Part shown: piece by piece, positions 1 through 7,881 of the stretch | Numbering within the stretch: the stretch's first letter is position 1 | Layout of the letters: each line of letters starts with the position of its first letter | Source of the DNA: Bacteroidales bacterium UBA5281 | GTDB lineage: Bacteria; Bacteroidota; Bacteroidia; Bacteroidales; Lentimicrobiaceae | DNA: 10,520 nucleotides | Assembly (NCBI GenBank): GCA_002410555.1 | Contig: DHSR01000044.1 | Coordinates: 1-10,520, forward strand | Reading direction: 5' to 3' | Notes under the pieces: generated by a model | Seen by the model: the letters and a program-made list of their open reading frames with translations, nothing else | Database searches by the model: none | Told to the model about the DNA's origin: nothing | Translations under genes and position numbers: made by a program

Positions 1-1
1 T

Positions 2-2548
2 GAATCGCTCAATTTAGGTTATAAATTTTTCGAAACTGTGCAAATTGAAGCAGGTGCAACCTTAAATTTGAATAACACGACATTGAATTTTTATAAAAGT
101 GCCAAGGTGGAAGTTGCCAGGGGTGCAAAATTGAACCTGACAAACACGAGTAAACTCACCTCTGCCTGCCAAACAGAATTCTGGGCTGGTATTGAAGTAT
201 GGGGCGACCCCGCTTTGAGCCAAACCCCTGCTACCAACCAGGGTTTACTTGTTATAAATAATGGTACAATTGAAAATGCAAAATCGGCCGTAACTCTTGC
301 CAGATCTATTCCAACAACCCGAGGTGAAGGAATTCCTACAGGTACCGGAGGTGGTATAATACAGTCTGAAAATGCAATTTTCAAAAACAATATAACAGGG
401 GTAAGTTTTGCCCCATACACTAAAGATAGCCTTAGCTTCTTTAAAAATTGTTTATTTACAAAGAATAACCTTTATCCTAACAACGACGTGCCTTTAGAAT
501 ACCATATAAGTCTTAATGGGAATGTCGGAATAAAAATTCTAAAATGCACTTTTGAAGTTACAGGAATTACCAGCAACAATAGTTCTATTGGTATAATAGC
601 CTATAACTCAAACTTCAGGGTTGATGGATTAATGAAAAATCAACTTTACCAACGTTCTGTATTTTCAAACCTGGATTTTGGTATTTATGCATATGGTTCG
701 CTCACAAGCCGAAACTTTTGTGTAAGGAATTCAGTATTTAACGGTTGTAAAATTGGAGTCTTTGCCAGTGGAATTTTGGGTGCACGGATCACCGAAAATC
801 GCATGATACAGCATAAAAAAAATAGTGATATAAATTTTAAAAGCTTTGGTATATATATGGAATATTGTACAAACTATAATATTCAGTTGGATACTATTAT
901 TGGTCTTGATTTCCTCCCTGGACAAGGTCAGTATAAAACCCACTCGGAAGTTGGCATTTGTATCACAAACTCCGGTCCCTCTGAAAATATGGTTTACAAC
1001 AATACCGTTGTCGGCTTTAAAAGGGGAATAATTGCACACGGTGAAAATAGAAGTCCATTTGGTGCCGGCCTTTGTATAAAGTGCAATTATTTCATTAAAA
1101 ATCATTATGACATTGAAATCCTGCCTCTGGAAGGAATCCCATTATCGAACCTGGGAATAAGGAGAAATCAGGGAAGTAATGCAAATGAAATTACAGCCCC
1201 AGGCGGTAACGTATTTTCAGATTTTGATGTTCAGAATCCGTATAATCTAAATATAGTAAATAGATATACACCACTTATTAATTACTACTTCCACCCCAAT
1301 CAAAATGATTTCTATGTTTCTCCGTTGAAAGAAGCCGTAATTATTCATAATAGCACGGTCTTTTTACAAAGAGGTACTGAGATACCCTACTATCGTAACC
1401 TTGCATGCCCGCCCAAAATAAGGAACAATCCATCAGCGGACGTGCTTTTTCAAAATGCCTTGTCATTCTCAAATCAAATGGATGAGAAGCAAGCGGTTTT
1501 AAATTATCTGATAGATAAAGGGAACACCACTATGTTAGTCAATGAGATATCAACCTCTTTTCCTTCACAATCCCTCGAACTTCATGATAATTTAATGCAA
1601 ACCTCCCCTTTTATGAGTGATACTGCACTTATTGAAGCAGGCAGAAAGGAAGATGTTTTGAATAGCGCATTAATAAGAGATATTATGGTTGCCAATCCCC
1701 ATGCTGCTAAATCAAGTGTGGTGATGAATGTTCTGGATCAAAGAGCCAACCCTCTGCCTGAAACAATGATGCTTGAGATAGAATCAGGGATAGCCATTAT
1801 TGGGGAAAAAGAGTCCCTTGAACTTGAAATTGATGATCTTTCACAAAATCTTTTTGATTCCAGATCACTATTGTTACAAACTTATCTGTCATCCAATCAA
1901 ATGGATAGCACAAGATGGCTGTTGGAGCAATATCCCGATCCACTATCTCCATTATCAGTAGCCTGGTCTTTTTTTGATGAAAACATGCCAGATCAGGCCT
2001 GTATTAGGTTACAGGAGACTGATATTAATGGCATCGCTTCACACCATTCAACTGATGCTACAGATTTTATGGAGCTTGCTTTAATTAAGAAAAGGTTATT
2101 TACGGATTCAACCTATATACTTTTTAACGACAGTATAACTTTGGATTTTCTATTAAACCTGTCTTCTTTTAACCATAATTCTGGGATTTTCGCACGAAAC
2201 CTCCTTTCATCCCTTAATCTTGGGTTTTATGAACCTCATATAGAGGTAAATGATAGCTCTTTAAAAATATCACCCATTAATAGTCAAAAACACAACGATA
2301 TTTTAAAAAAGAGTAACCTGAATGTTTTTCCCAATCCTTCAGATAATTTCATTATAATTGAATATAATACTGAGACAAATGCCAATCTTAGTATTTTTTC
2401 ACAATCCGGGCAGATAGTGAGTTCGCAATCAATTAAGCCGGGATATCAACAGCTATTGTTACGGACAGCCCATCTGCCATCAGGGATTTACATCGCATGT
2501 ATTACCGAAGCAGGCAGTGTACACCGTGCTAAATTTACAAAAAAATAA
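2..2548 (+). CDS. T9SS-sorted right-handed beta-helix surface protein, 5' end outside window
   Basis: Predicted secreted or surface-anchored protein, at least 848 residues; function unknown. The frame is open from position 2 with no stop, so the start and signal peptide lie upstream; the GTG at 38 is internal. Numbering from that GTG: residues 1-455 are rich in Asn, Gly, Ile and Phe in short strand-turn rungs (N-N-T, F-x-N-C, S-x-F), typical of parallel beta-helix proteins, with a conserved-looking FWAGIEVWG segment at 48-56. Residues about 462-735 change to helix-forming sequence (SDTALIEA, RDIMVANP, LETDI-like blocks) resembling the helical linker of large Bacteroidota beta-helix proteins. 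Residues about 760-836 are a T9SS type A domain: NVFPNPSDN, FSQSGQIV, LPSGIYIA, basic end FTKK. The coding sequence is clearly richer in AT than the minus-strand genes. Family and secretion route are fairly sure; the ligand or substrate is not known. Confidence 0.85.
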   Translation, partial: ESLNLGYKFFETVQIEAGATLNLNNTTLNFYKSAKVEVARGAKLNLTNTSKLTSACQTEFWAGIEVWGDPALSQTPATNQGLLVINNGTIENAKSAVTLARSIPTTRGEGIPTGTGGGIIQSENAIFKNNITGVSFAPYTKDSLSFFKNCLFTKNNLYPNNDVPLEYHISLNGNVGIKILKCTFEVTGITSNNSSIGIIAYNSNFRVDGLMKNQLYQRSVFSNLDFGIYAYGSLTSRNFCVRNSVFNGCKIGVFASGILGARITENRMIQHKKNSDINFKSFGIYMEYCTNYNIQLDTIIGLDFLPGQGQYKTHSEVGICITNSGPSENMVYNNTVVGFKRGIIAHGENRSPFGAGLCIKCNYFIKNHYDIEILPLEGIPLSNLGIRRNQGSNANEITAPGGNVFSDFDVQNPYNLNIVNRYTPLINYYFHPNQNDFYVSPLKEAVIIHNSTVFLQRGTEIPYYRNLACPPKIRNNPSADVLFQNALSFSNQMDEKQAVLNYLIDKGNTTMLVNEISTSFPSQSLELHDNLMQTSPFMSDTALIEAGRKEDVLNSALIRDIMVANPHAAKSSVVMNVLDQRANPLPETMMLEIESGIAIIGEKESLELEIDDLSQNLFDSRSLLLQTYLSSNQMDSTRWLLEQYPDPLSPLSVAWSFFDENMPDQACIRLQETDINGIASHHSTDATDFMELALIKKRLFTDSTYILFNDSITLDFLLNLSSFNHNSGIFARNLLSSLNLGFYEPHIEVNDSSLKISPINSQKHNDILKKSNLNVFPNPSDNFIIIEYNTETNANLSIFSQSGQIVSSQSIKPGYQQLLLRTAHLPSGIYIACITEAGSVHRAKFTKK

Positions 2549-2560
2549 ATGTTTAACTTT

Positions 2561-2587
2561 CTCCCCCGGTCTTTTAAGCCGGGGGAG
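2561..2587 (+). terminator. GC-rich hairpin between the two plus-strand genes, possible terminator
   Basis: Perfect 9-bp inverted repeat CTCCCCCGG / CCGGGGGAG with a 9-base loop (TCTTTTAAG), 12 bases after the stop of the beta-helix gene and 15 bases before the next ATG. The stem is strong enough to halt transcription, but the + strand downstream is TAAAAACTC, with no T-run, so it is not a canonical intrinsic terminator. It may instead be a processing or mRNA-stability hairpin between two co-transcribed genes. Confidence 0.55.
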
Positions 2588-2602
2588 TAAAAACTCAAAA
2601 TC

Positions 2603-4234
2603 ATGAAAAATATATTTGTATTACTGCTTTCTTTGACAATCAGTATTCCCGTATTTGCTCAGAATACCTGGCCTGCAATATATGTAAATCCATTGCTTCG
2701 TAGTATACCTGAAAACATATACGAATACTATGACGGGGGTTATTTATTATTAAGTGTTACCACAAATGAAGAAGGATATGTAATGGGTGGATGGCTGGTT
2801 AAAACTGATGCAAATGGTGAAATCCTGTGGCAGCGTACCCTGACAGAGCCTTATACCGATTATGCATGGTACAGGATGATGCAACCCACTGCTGATTCAG
2901 GAACCATTGTCACTTTTTCAACACGTCATGCCGAGGCCAACCCATACGGAACTTTTGGTGATGCTGCGTATATGAAATTAAATGCCTGCGGCGAATTAGA
3001 CTGGTGTAAAATCATCAGCCTGCCCGGGCGCGACAATTTCCCACATGATGTTGTGGTTGTTAATGATGGATATATTGGACTGTACAATAATGGCTATGAT
3101 GGTACAACAAATTATGATTACAATGCCAATTCGCTCATTAAACTTGACTTTGATGGCAACATGATATGGATGTACAACTATGACAACGATACCCTGATCG
3201 ATGAAGAGTTATATGACTTGCTTCTTTTAAAAGACAGTACTTTATTGCTCACTGGTCATGGAACTTATCGTGATACATTACTTAGCAAATACTTTCAGAA
3301 ACCAATAAGGCTAAATATTGATCTCAATGGCCAATTAATTAATTATCAGGTGCTGAATCAGCATGAAGATTCCATTTGGCTTGTTTTTGATAACCAATCC
3401 TCCCAATCTGCCCGTGGCACCATATATACTTCAGGCCAAACCCATCATCTGTATAACACCCTGCGTAAGCACAAATTGTTAAACCCATCCCCGGAAATTT
3501 TTATCCTGGATACAAATAAAAGTTATGGCTATCGACATACGTGGTTACAAGATAGTACAATAGTCGTATCAGGGACAAGCAGGACAAATTTCCCCTTTTA
3601 CCTCTGGCATCATGAGCTAACCTTGGTAGATACCCTGGGTAACGTCTTAAACAGGCGAAGACTGCTTGAAGATTTTATGGGCCCCTTATATAACGTTTCA
3701 ACTACTACTGACAATAAAATTCTTGCTGCCGGAAGCGCTTCAGAAAGCACTTATGGGCCGGGTGTCCCAAGTATAGTCTTTAAACTCACTTCTACACTTG
3801 AGGATGATGTATATGACCCAACCCCACGATCATATGATTATGCCTGTCCGGGCGGGGTTGCACCCAACGCCACCATAGGCATGGAGGAATGCCAGATTAT
3901 AGTAAATGTGGAAAACCTTGCCCGGTTACCCGATATGGCGGTATTGGAAGTTTTCCCAAACCCGGTACACGATATTTTACAGGTAAGGCTACCGGAATAT
4001 ATTGTTATACGTAGCAGCAGCCAGGGCTTAAATACTGCGTTATACCAAAGCAATTACCAGCAAAACAGCATGTTGCAGGTTTTTGACCTTAATGGCACCC
4101 TTGTATCCGAACAAGCTTTAACCCGTGAACAATTGGTCGCACACTTTGATGCCACCCACTGGAAACCGGGCATGTACCTGCTGCGTCTGGTTTACAAGGA
4201 TAAAACCGTGGGGAGTGCAAAGGTGGTAAGGTAA
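2603..4234 (+). CDS. Secreted propeller-like repeat protein with T9SS type A sorting domain
   Basis: 543-residue exported protein of unknown function. The ATG at 2603 starts a clean signal peptide (K2-N3, hydrophobic core 4-18, likely cut after VFA at 19 before Gln20). The body repeats a strand motif K-x-D/N-x-x-G-x-x-x-W, seen as KTDANGEILW (67-76), KLNACGELDW (125-134) and KLDFDGNMIW (180-189), with weaker copies LNIDLNGQLI and LVDTLGNVLN. This resembles the blades of secreted Bacteroidota beta-propeller proteins, although the blades cannot all be counted. A Cys pair (C414, C430) lies before the tail. The T9SS domain begins near 447 (LEVFPNPVHD) and ends with KPGMYLLRLV and a final VVR; it carries an extra segment of about 22 residues at 468-489. 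The gene follows the beta-helix gene after 54 bases with a hairpin between them and no obvious promoter, so the two may share a transcript. No catalytic motif was recognised. Confidence 0.87.
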   Translation: MKNIFVLLLSLTISIPVFAQNTWPAIYVNPLLRSIPENIYEYYDGGYLLLSVTTNEEGYVMGGWLVKTDANGEILWQRTLTEPYTDYAWYRMMQPTADSGTIVTFSTRHAEANPYGTFGDAAYMKLNACGELDWCKIISLPGRDNFPHDVVVVNDGYIGLYNNGYDGTTNYDYNANSLIKLDFDGNMIWMYNYDNDTLIDEELYDLLLLKDSTLLLTGHGTYRDTLLSKYFQKPIRLNIDLNGQLINYQVLNQHEDSIWLVFDNQSSQSARGTIYTSGQTHHLYNTLRKHKLLNPSPEIFILDTNKSYGYRHTWLQDSTIVVSGTSRTNFPFYLWHHELTLVDTLGNVLNRRRLLEDFMGPLYNVSTTTDNKILAAGSASESTYGPGVPSIVFKLTSTLEDDVYDPTPRSYDYACPGGVAPNATIGMEECQIIVNVENLARLPDMAVLEVFPNPVHDILQVRLPEYIVIRSSSQGLNTALYQSNYQQNSMLQVFDLNGTLVSEQALTREQLVAHFDATHWKPGMYLLRLVYKDKTVGSAKVVR

Positions 4235-4280
4235 ATGTTTCTTCGCAATCACTTTGGTTCCGGGTTCCCGGGTACATAAT

Positions 4281-4312
4281 AAAAAAGAGAGCGTTCCGGC
4301 AGGAAGACCGGA
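4281..4312 (-). terminator. Weak candidate terminator downstream of the C25 peptidase gene
   Basis: Read on the minus strand, TCCGG (4312-4308), an 8-base loop and CCGGA (4299-4295) form a 5-bp stem, followed after 8 bases by six T (4286-4281). It lies about 48 bases past the stop of the C25 gene, in the 125-base gap between converging genes. The stem is short and the T-run is displaced, so the call is tentative. Nothing better was seen in the gap for either strand. Confidence 0.28.
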
Positions 4313-4359
4313 TAAGACCATGCGTAGCTTTTACTCCCTTTTGAATAAAAAAGAATAAA

Positions 4360-7300
4360 TTACCTCACGATAAGCTTTTGTGTTTCGGTGTGCTGAGCAG
4401 AACGCAGTATGCAAAGGTAAAGTCCACTGCTTAATGCTTCCAGTCCCAAATTTATACGGGTATTCGGATACAAGCCGGTTTCGTGCATCAGTATCCTCCC
4501 TGAAAGGTCGGTAAGCAATAGTTCGGCAGGATCTGAAAATCGATTGCCCATACTGATCTCTACTTTATCCTGGGCAGGATTGGGCAATAATTGCATCCCC
4601 CTGCCTGTTGCCAGCGGCTTTTCAACACCCACAGACAGATCCAAAGCCGGAAATACAATATAATCAATCCAGGCTGCATCGCTGCCGGCAGTGGAATAAA
4701 CATCCTTTACATAACTCCATTTCAATTGATGATCGCCCGGGCTAAGCAGGTAGCTTACCCGTCTCCAGTCCGTATCGCCCGACCACTCCCCTGCCCGCAC
4801 ATCATCAATAAAAAAGATGAGCTTATCGTAATCCTTCTCCGAGGAGGTTTTCAGGTAAAATGACAGGCTGTCGTTTCTAACCACGCTTACGTTAATGGAA
4901 AGGTCTGAGCGCTGATTGTGAGAAATGGCACCTGATTGTGCCGCAAACATTCCCTGCTGTACCTGCTGTCCGCTTACTGTCCAGGGAGTAAGGCTGTGAG
5001 TCCAGGGCATTTGGGTAAAATCACCCGACTCAAAATCTTCGATGATCTGACCCAGGGTATAACTAAATGCTTTCTGCAATAACAGTTGAGTGGAATTTTG
5101 CGGATAGAGACTGAGCGTGAAGTCAATAACCGTTCCCATGGGAGCCTGCTCATCTGCCACAAAACTGCTGAAGATCATGGGAATACTTTCGCCGGCATCC
5201 AATGCATCCAGGTTTATGGTGAGTGCTGCAGGGGAAATCCAGGTACTGCTGCAGTTTAAGGTTGCCTCCACAGCCCGACTGATGGCATGTCCTGTATTGT
5301 ATAATGGAATAGAAATATCAAACTCCTCCCCCGGATCGGGGATATTATTATCATTGTCCGTGAGCACTGCTTCACCGGCCTGTAATACCGGGGCATTGGC
5401 GGTAAGCTGAAAAGCAGAGAGCCAGGTATCACCGGCTACCGCTGAAAGCGTAAATTCAATCATCTCCTGGTCGGGAACTTCAGCACTCAACTCAATGGTA
5501 AAGCCCTGATCTACGGTAACCTGTTGGCCGGCGGAAATATTTCCGTAAGGTGCGGTGGCATCAAGGATGGTTACATTTGGGTTGGTGGTGGTAAGCGTTG
5601 CCAAAACATCTGACGCATCAGCCAAACCAATATTTTCAAGGGTAATGGTCAGGCTCAGGGTTTCGCCATTGTCAGGCTGGCCGTTGCCATTGCCCTGCGT
5701 ATCATCAATCTGATGGGCATTGTATACTACATAAGCGGAATTTCCGCTTACAAAACTTACTGGAAAATAGTGGGGCAGGCAATTGTATCCGGATACTACC
5801 AGTTGAGCATCACCAGGTTCTGTGATAACCGGATCAAGTATAACGATGGCCTCGCCATTATTGGCAACCATCCCGGTTCCGTATAGTTCCCCATTCATCA
5901 ACAAAGCCACGGTTAATCCGGATGCTGCCTGCCCGCCTGAAGTCACCGTTACATTAAACTGAGAGGTTCCGGTGGTAAGGGTTTCCGGGTAATCAACCGA
6001 AATAGTTATAGGTTCATCGGTCCAAACTGCCATCATGGGGTCACCCAAAACATTACAATCGTAAAAGCACCAGCGAAGGGCACCTTCTTCCCACTGTCCG
6101 GGCGCATTTACCCAGGGAGCGGTGGCAATTTTCGATTGGGTATGGGTGCGGCCAATACGGCTCAGGCTGTCGGTAAACAAGGCATGCATAAATTCACGGT
6201 GCAGGTGCTGTGAAGGGCCTTCAGTTTGTCCCTCGTTAAACCATCCGTAGCGTGAATTACCCACAAAAGCGGAAGCAAAATTATCGATGGTTACCATTTT
6301 CTCGCCAATACAATCATTTACATCAAAGGCACCACAGATACAGCCATGGGTATAGACCACCGGGAAATTATGCGCAACACCATCCACACCGAAAAAATTA
6401 AGGTTGGTAATGTCACCATTATTGAGTTTCATTACGTAATCACTGTTGGCATGGCCTACATGATGTATAAAGTTGCGTCCGGCATTGATGGTATTTATCA
6501 GATCAATTTTACCCCAAACACCATTTTCATCATAAAGGCGGGTAAAATTATGGTCTTCGGGAATGCCGGTGGTGGTATATCCATTATCATTGTGGGTGCC
6601 GATAAGCAATTCGAGGTAGTCGGAGCCCCAGGTGTCCGGACCACTATACAGGTGTTCGCCCGCCAGCAGCGGGTTGCGCAACTCTCCGGTTACCGGTTGG
6701 TTTTGATACAGCGTGGTTTTATTCAGCATGGCAGCCAGCTCGTAGGCACTGCTGAAAGGCATGCGCCCCACCGAAATTTCGGGTAGCAGATCATCCTCGC
6801 CAATTTCGCCCCAGCGACTGTTGCCGTTGGTATTCCAATTTCCGTCAAGTGCGGCATAGTACAGGTCGGCGGGAATGTCATAATCTTCATAGGTGGTGGA
6901 AGATTGTACCGTACAATAAAACCCGCGATAAGGCACATGTTCGACATCTCCCGCAAGTACCACATGCTCAATACCATGCTGCTGGTATTCCTGAACAATA
7001 TAATTGCGTATTTTCTCCGGCAAATCCTGCCCGGTCATGGATCCAATGCTTTCTATGGTGGCAAATTGCGATTTCAATCCACGCGGAAGATAGACTTGCC
7101 TGAGTACTTCAAGCGGCTGAACAAATGACTCCCTGGTGATGATAAGAATCTGATACTCATTGCTGCGGTTGCGGGAATTTGAAGTATAGTCAGCCAGGGC
7201 TTCCGGGTTTTGCACCGATTGGATGATGCTCTGCTGAATTTTTTCAGAAGTACGCAGGTTAAGCAAGGCTGCTTCGGCTTTGGCCGATGGTTGTGTTTGG

Positions 7301-7800
7301 ATGGTAATCTTCACTTTGCCATAATAACTTACTGTTCCTGAAGCGGGAATGTACTTAACTGGAGTGAACACTGTTTGCGCCATAGCATGACCATTCATGT
7401 ACCGGGTGCTCAGGTGGCCGGCGGGGGTAGCCGGATAGACTTCATTCAACTGATAGACCTCTTTATTCCATGTCCTTACGGGAGATGGTGAAGCCGAAAG
7501 TGGACGGGAATATTGTGCCGGCTGCAACTTATAAAATCCCGGCATTTCGGTTTCATCAAAACCTTGAATGCTCACGCTGATGGCTTCCTGCCCCGGAGGA
7601 AGCAGCAGATTGATGGCGTGATAGGGCAAAAGCGGCTCTCCGGCTATTCCCTGCTGAGTGGTAGATTCAAATTCAATGGCCTGTTCCGTAGCCATTTGCC
7701 TCACAACGGGAGCTTTAAAATAATAGGTTTTTTCAAGGGTTGTTTGAGCATTACCGGTCAGAAATAGACCGAGCAGAACAAGGGTAAAAATCTTTTTCAT
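4360..7800 (-). CDS. Gingipain-like C25 cysteine peptidase with T9SS type A sorting domain
   Basis: Secreted cysteine endopeptidase, 1146 residues. The signal peptide is residues 1-18 (cut GNA before Gln19). Residues about 20-205 match a C25 propeptide layout (GEPLLPYHAINLLLP near 54-68, VYPATPAG near 121-128). The catalytic domain spans about 212-595: LIITRESF, HVVLAGDVEHVP, a DYDIPADLYYAALDG segment, EISVGRMP, the His motif HHVGHAN (probable catalytic H450) and the Cys motif THGCICGAF (probable catalytic C487, aligned with C-x-x-G-x-F of gingipains). Beyond it lie an Ig-like domain (about 598-685), two related CARDB-like beta domains with acidic loops (about 687-800 and 803-912), a jelly-roll-like domain opening IIEDFESG (about 919-1052), and the sorting domain (about 1069-1146: LLPNPAQDKV, LSSGLYLC, KLIVR). 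Unlike PorU, the C25 sortase of the secretion system, it carries a cargo tail, so it is a substrate. Cleavage specificity cannot be read from the sequence. It lies 81 bases downstream of the M14 gene. Confidence 0.93.
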   Translation of the reverse strand: MKKIFTLVLLGLFLTGNAQTTLEKTYYFKAPVVRQMATEQAIEFESTTQQGIAGEPLLPYHAINLLLPPGQEAISVSIQGFDETEMPGFYKLQPAQYSRPLSASPSPVRTWNKEVYQLNEVYPATPAGHLSTRYMNGHAMAQTVFTPVKYIPASGTVSYYGKVKITIQTQPSAKAEAALLNLRTSEKIQQSIIQSVQNPEALADYTSNSRNRSNEYQILIITRESFVQPLEVLRQVYLPRGLKSQFATIESIGSMTGQDLPEKIRNYIVQEYQQHGIEHVVLAGDVEHVPYRGFYCTVQSSTTYEDYDIPADLYYAALDGNWNTNGNSRWGEIGEDDLLPEISVGRMPFSSAYELAAMLNKTTLYQNQPVTGELRNPLLAGEHLYSGPDTWGSDYLELLIGTHNDNGYTTTGIPEDHNFTRLYDENGVWGKIDLINTINAGRNFIHHVGHANSDYVMKLNNGDITNLNFFGVDGVAHNFPVVYTHGCICGAFDVNDCIGEKMVTIDNFASAFVGNSRYGWFNEGQTEGPSQHLHREFMHALFTDSLSRIGRTHTQSKIATAPWVNAPGQWEEGALRWCFYDCNVLGDPMMAVWTDEPITISVDYPETLTTGTSQFNVTVTSGGQAASGLTVALLMNGELYGTGMVANNGEAIVILDPVITEPGDAQLVVSGYNCLPHYFPVSFVSGNSAYVVYNAHQIDDTQGNGNGQPDNGETLSLTITLENIGLADASDVLATLTTTNPNVTILDATAPYGNISAGQQVTVDQGFTIELSAEVPDQEMIEFTLSAVAGDTWLSAFQLTANAPVLQAGEAVLTDNDNNIPDPGEEFDISIPLYNTGHAISRAVEATLNCSSTWISPAALTINLDALDAGESIPMIFSSFVADEQAPMGTVIDFTLSLYPQNSTQLLLQKAFSYTLGQIIEDFESGDFTQMPWTHSLTPWTVSGQQVQQGMFAAQSGAISHNQRSDLSINVSVVRNDSLSFYLKTSSEKDYDKLIFFIDDVRAGEWSGDTDWRRVSYLLSPGDHQLKWSYVKDVYSTAGSDAAWIDYIVFPALDLSVGVEKPLATGRGMQLLPNPAQDKVEISMGNRFSDPAELLLTDLSGRILMHETGLYPNTRINLGLEALSSGLYLCILRSAQHTETQKLIVR

Positions 7801-7828
7801 TGAGCTGAGTTATGGGCAGGTTAAAACA

Positions 7829-7862
7829 CAAAAGTAATATAAAAAATTTTGCAGATGACAAA
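7829..7862 (-). promoter_or_regulatory. Bacteroidota-type promoter for the C25 peptidase gene
   Basis: On the minus strand, TTTG (7862-7859) is followed by a 22-base spacer and TACTTTTG (7836-7829), a full match to the Bacteroidota -7 element TAnnTTTG. The spacing is within the usual range for the -33/-7 pair, at its long end. The implied leader before the ATG at 7800 is about 20-25 bases, without a Shine-Dalgarno sequence. The element suggests that the C25 gene can be transcribed on its own as well as by read-through from the M14 gene. Confidence 0.55.
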
Positions 7863-7881
7863 CAGACTACATTTCAAAGCC

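Noticed and set aside
38..40. GTG as the start of the beta-helix gene
   Set aside because: The frame is open to the window edge and no signal peptide follows, although the protein has a secretion tail; the real start must be upstream.
4259..4273. CCGGG / CCCGG palindrome as a terminator for the propeller-like gene
   Set aside because: The possible stem is only 4 bp with a 4-base loop, and no T-run follows on the + strand.
6346..6786. Open frames opposite the peptidase genes, such as this 146-codon one
   Set aside because: They lie wholly inside strongly supported genes on the other strand, lack recognisable domains and start signals, and arise from codon bias of the real gene.
4360..7800. 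C25 protein as PorU, the T9SS sortase
   Set aside because: It carries a complete type A sorting domain and accessory stalk domains, as cargo peptidases do, and no other secretion-system gene is nearby.
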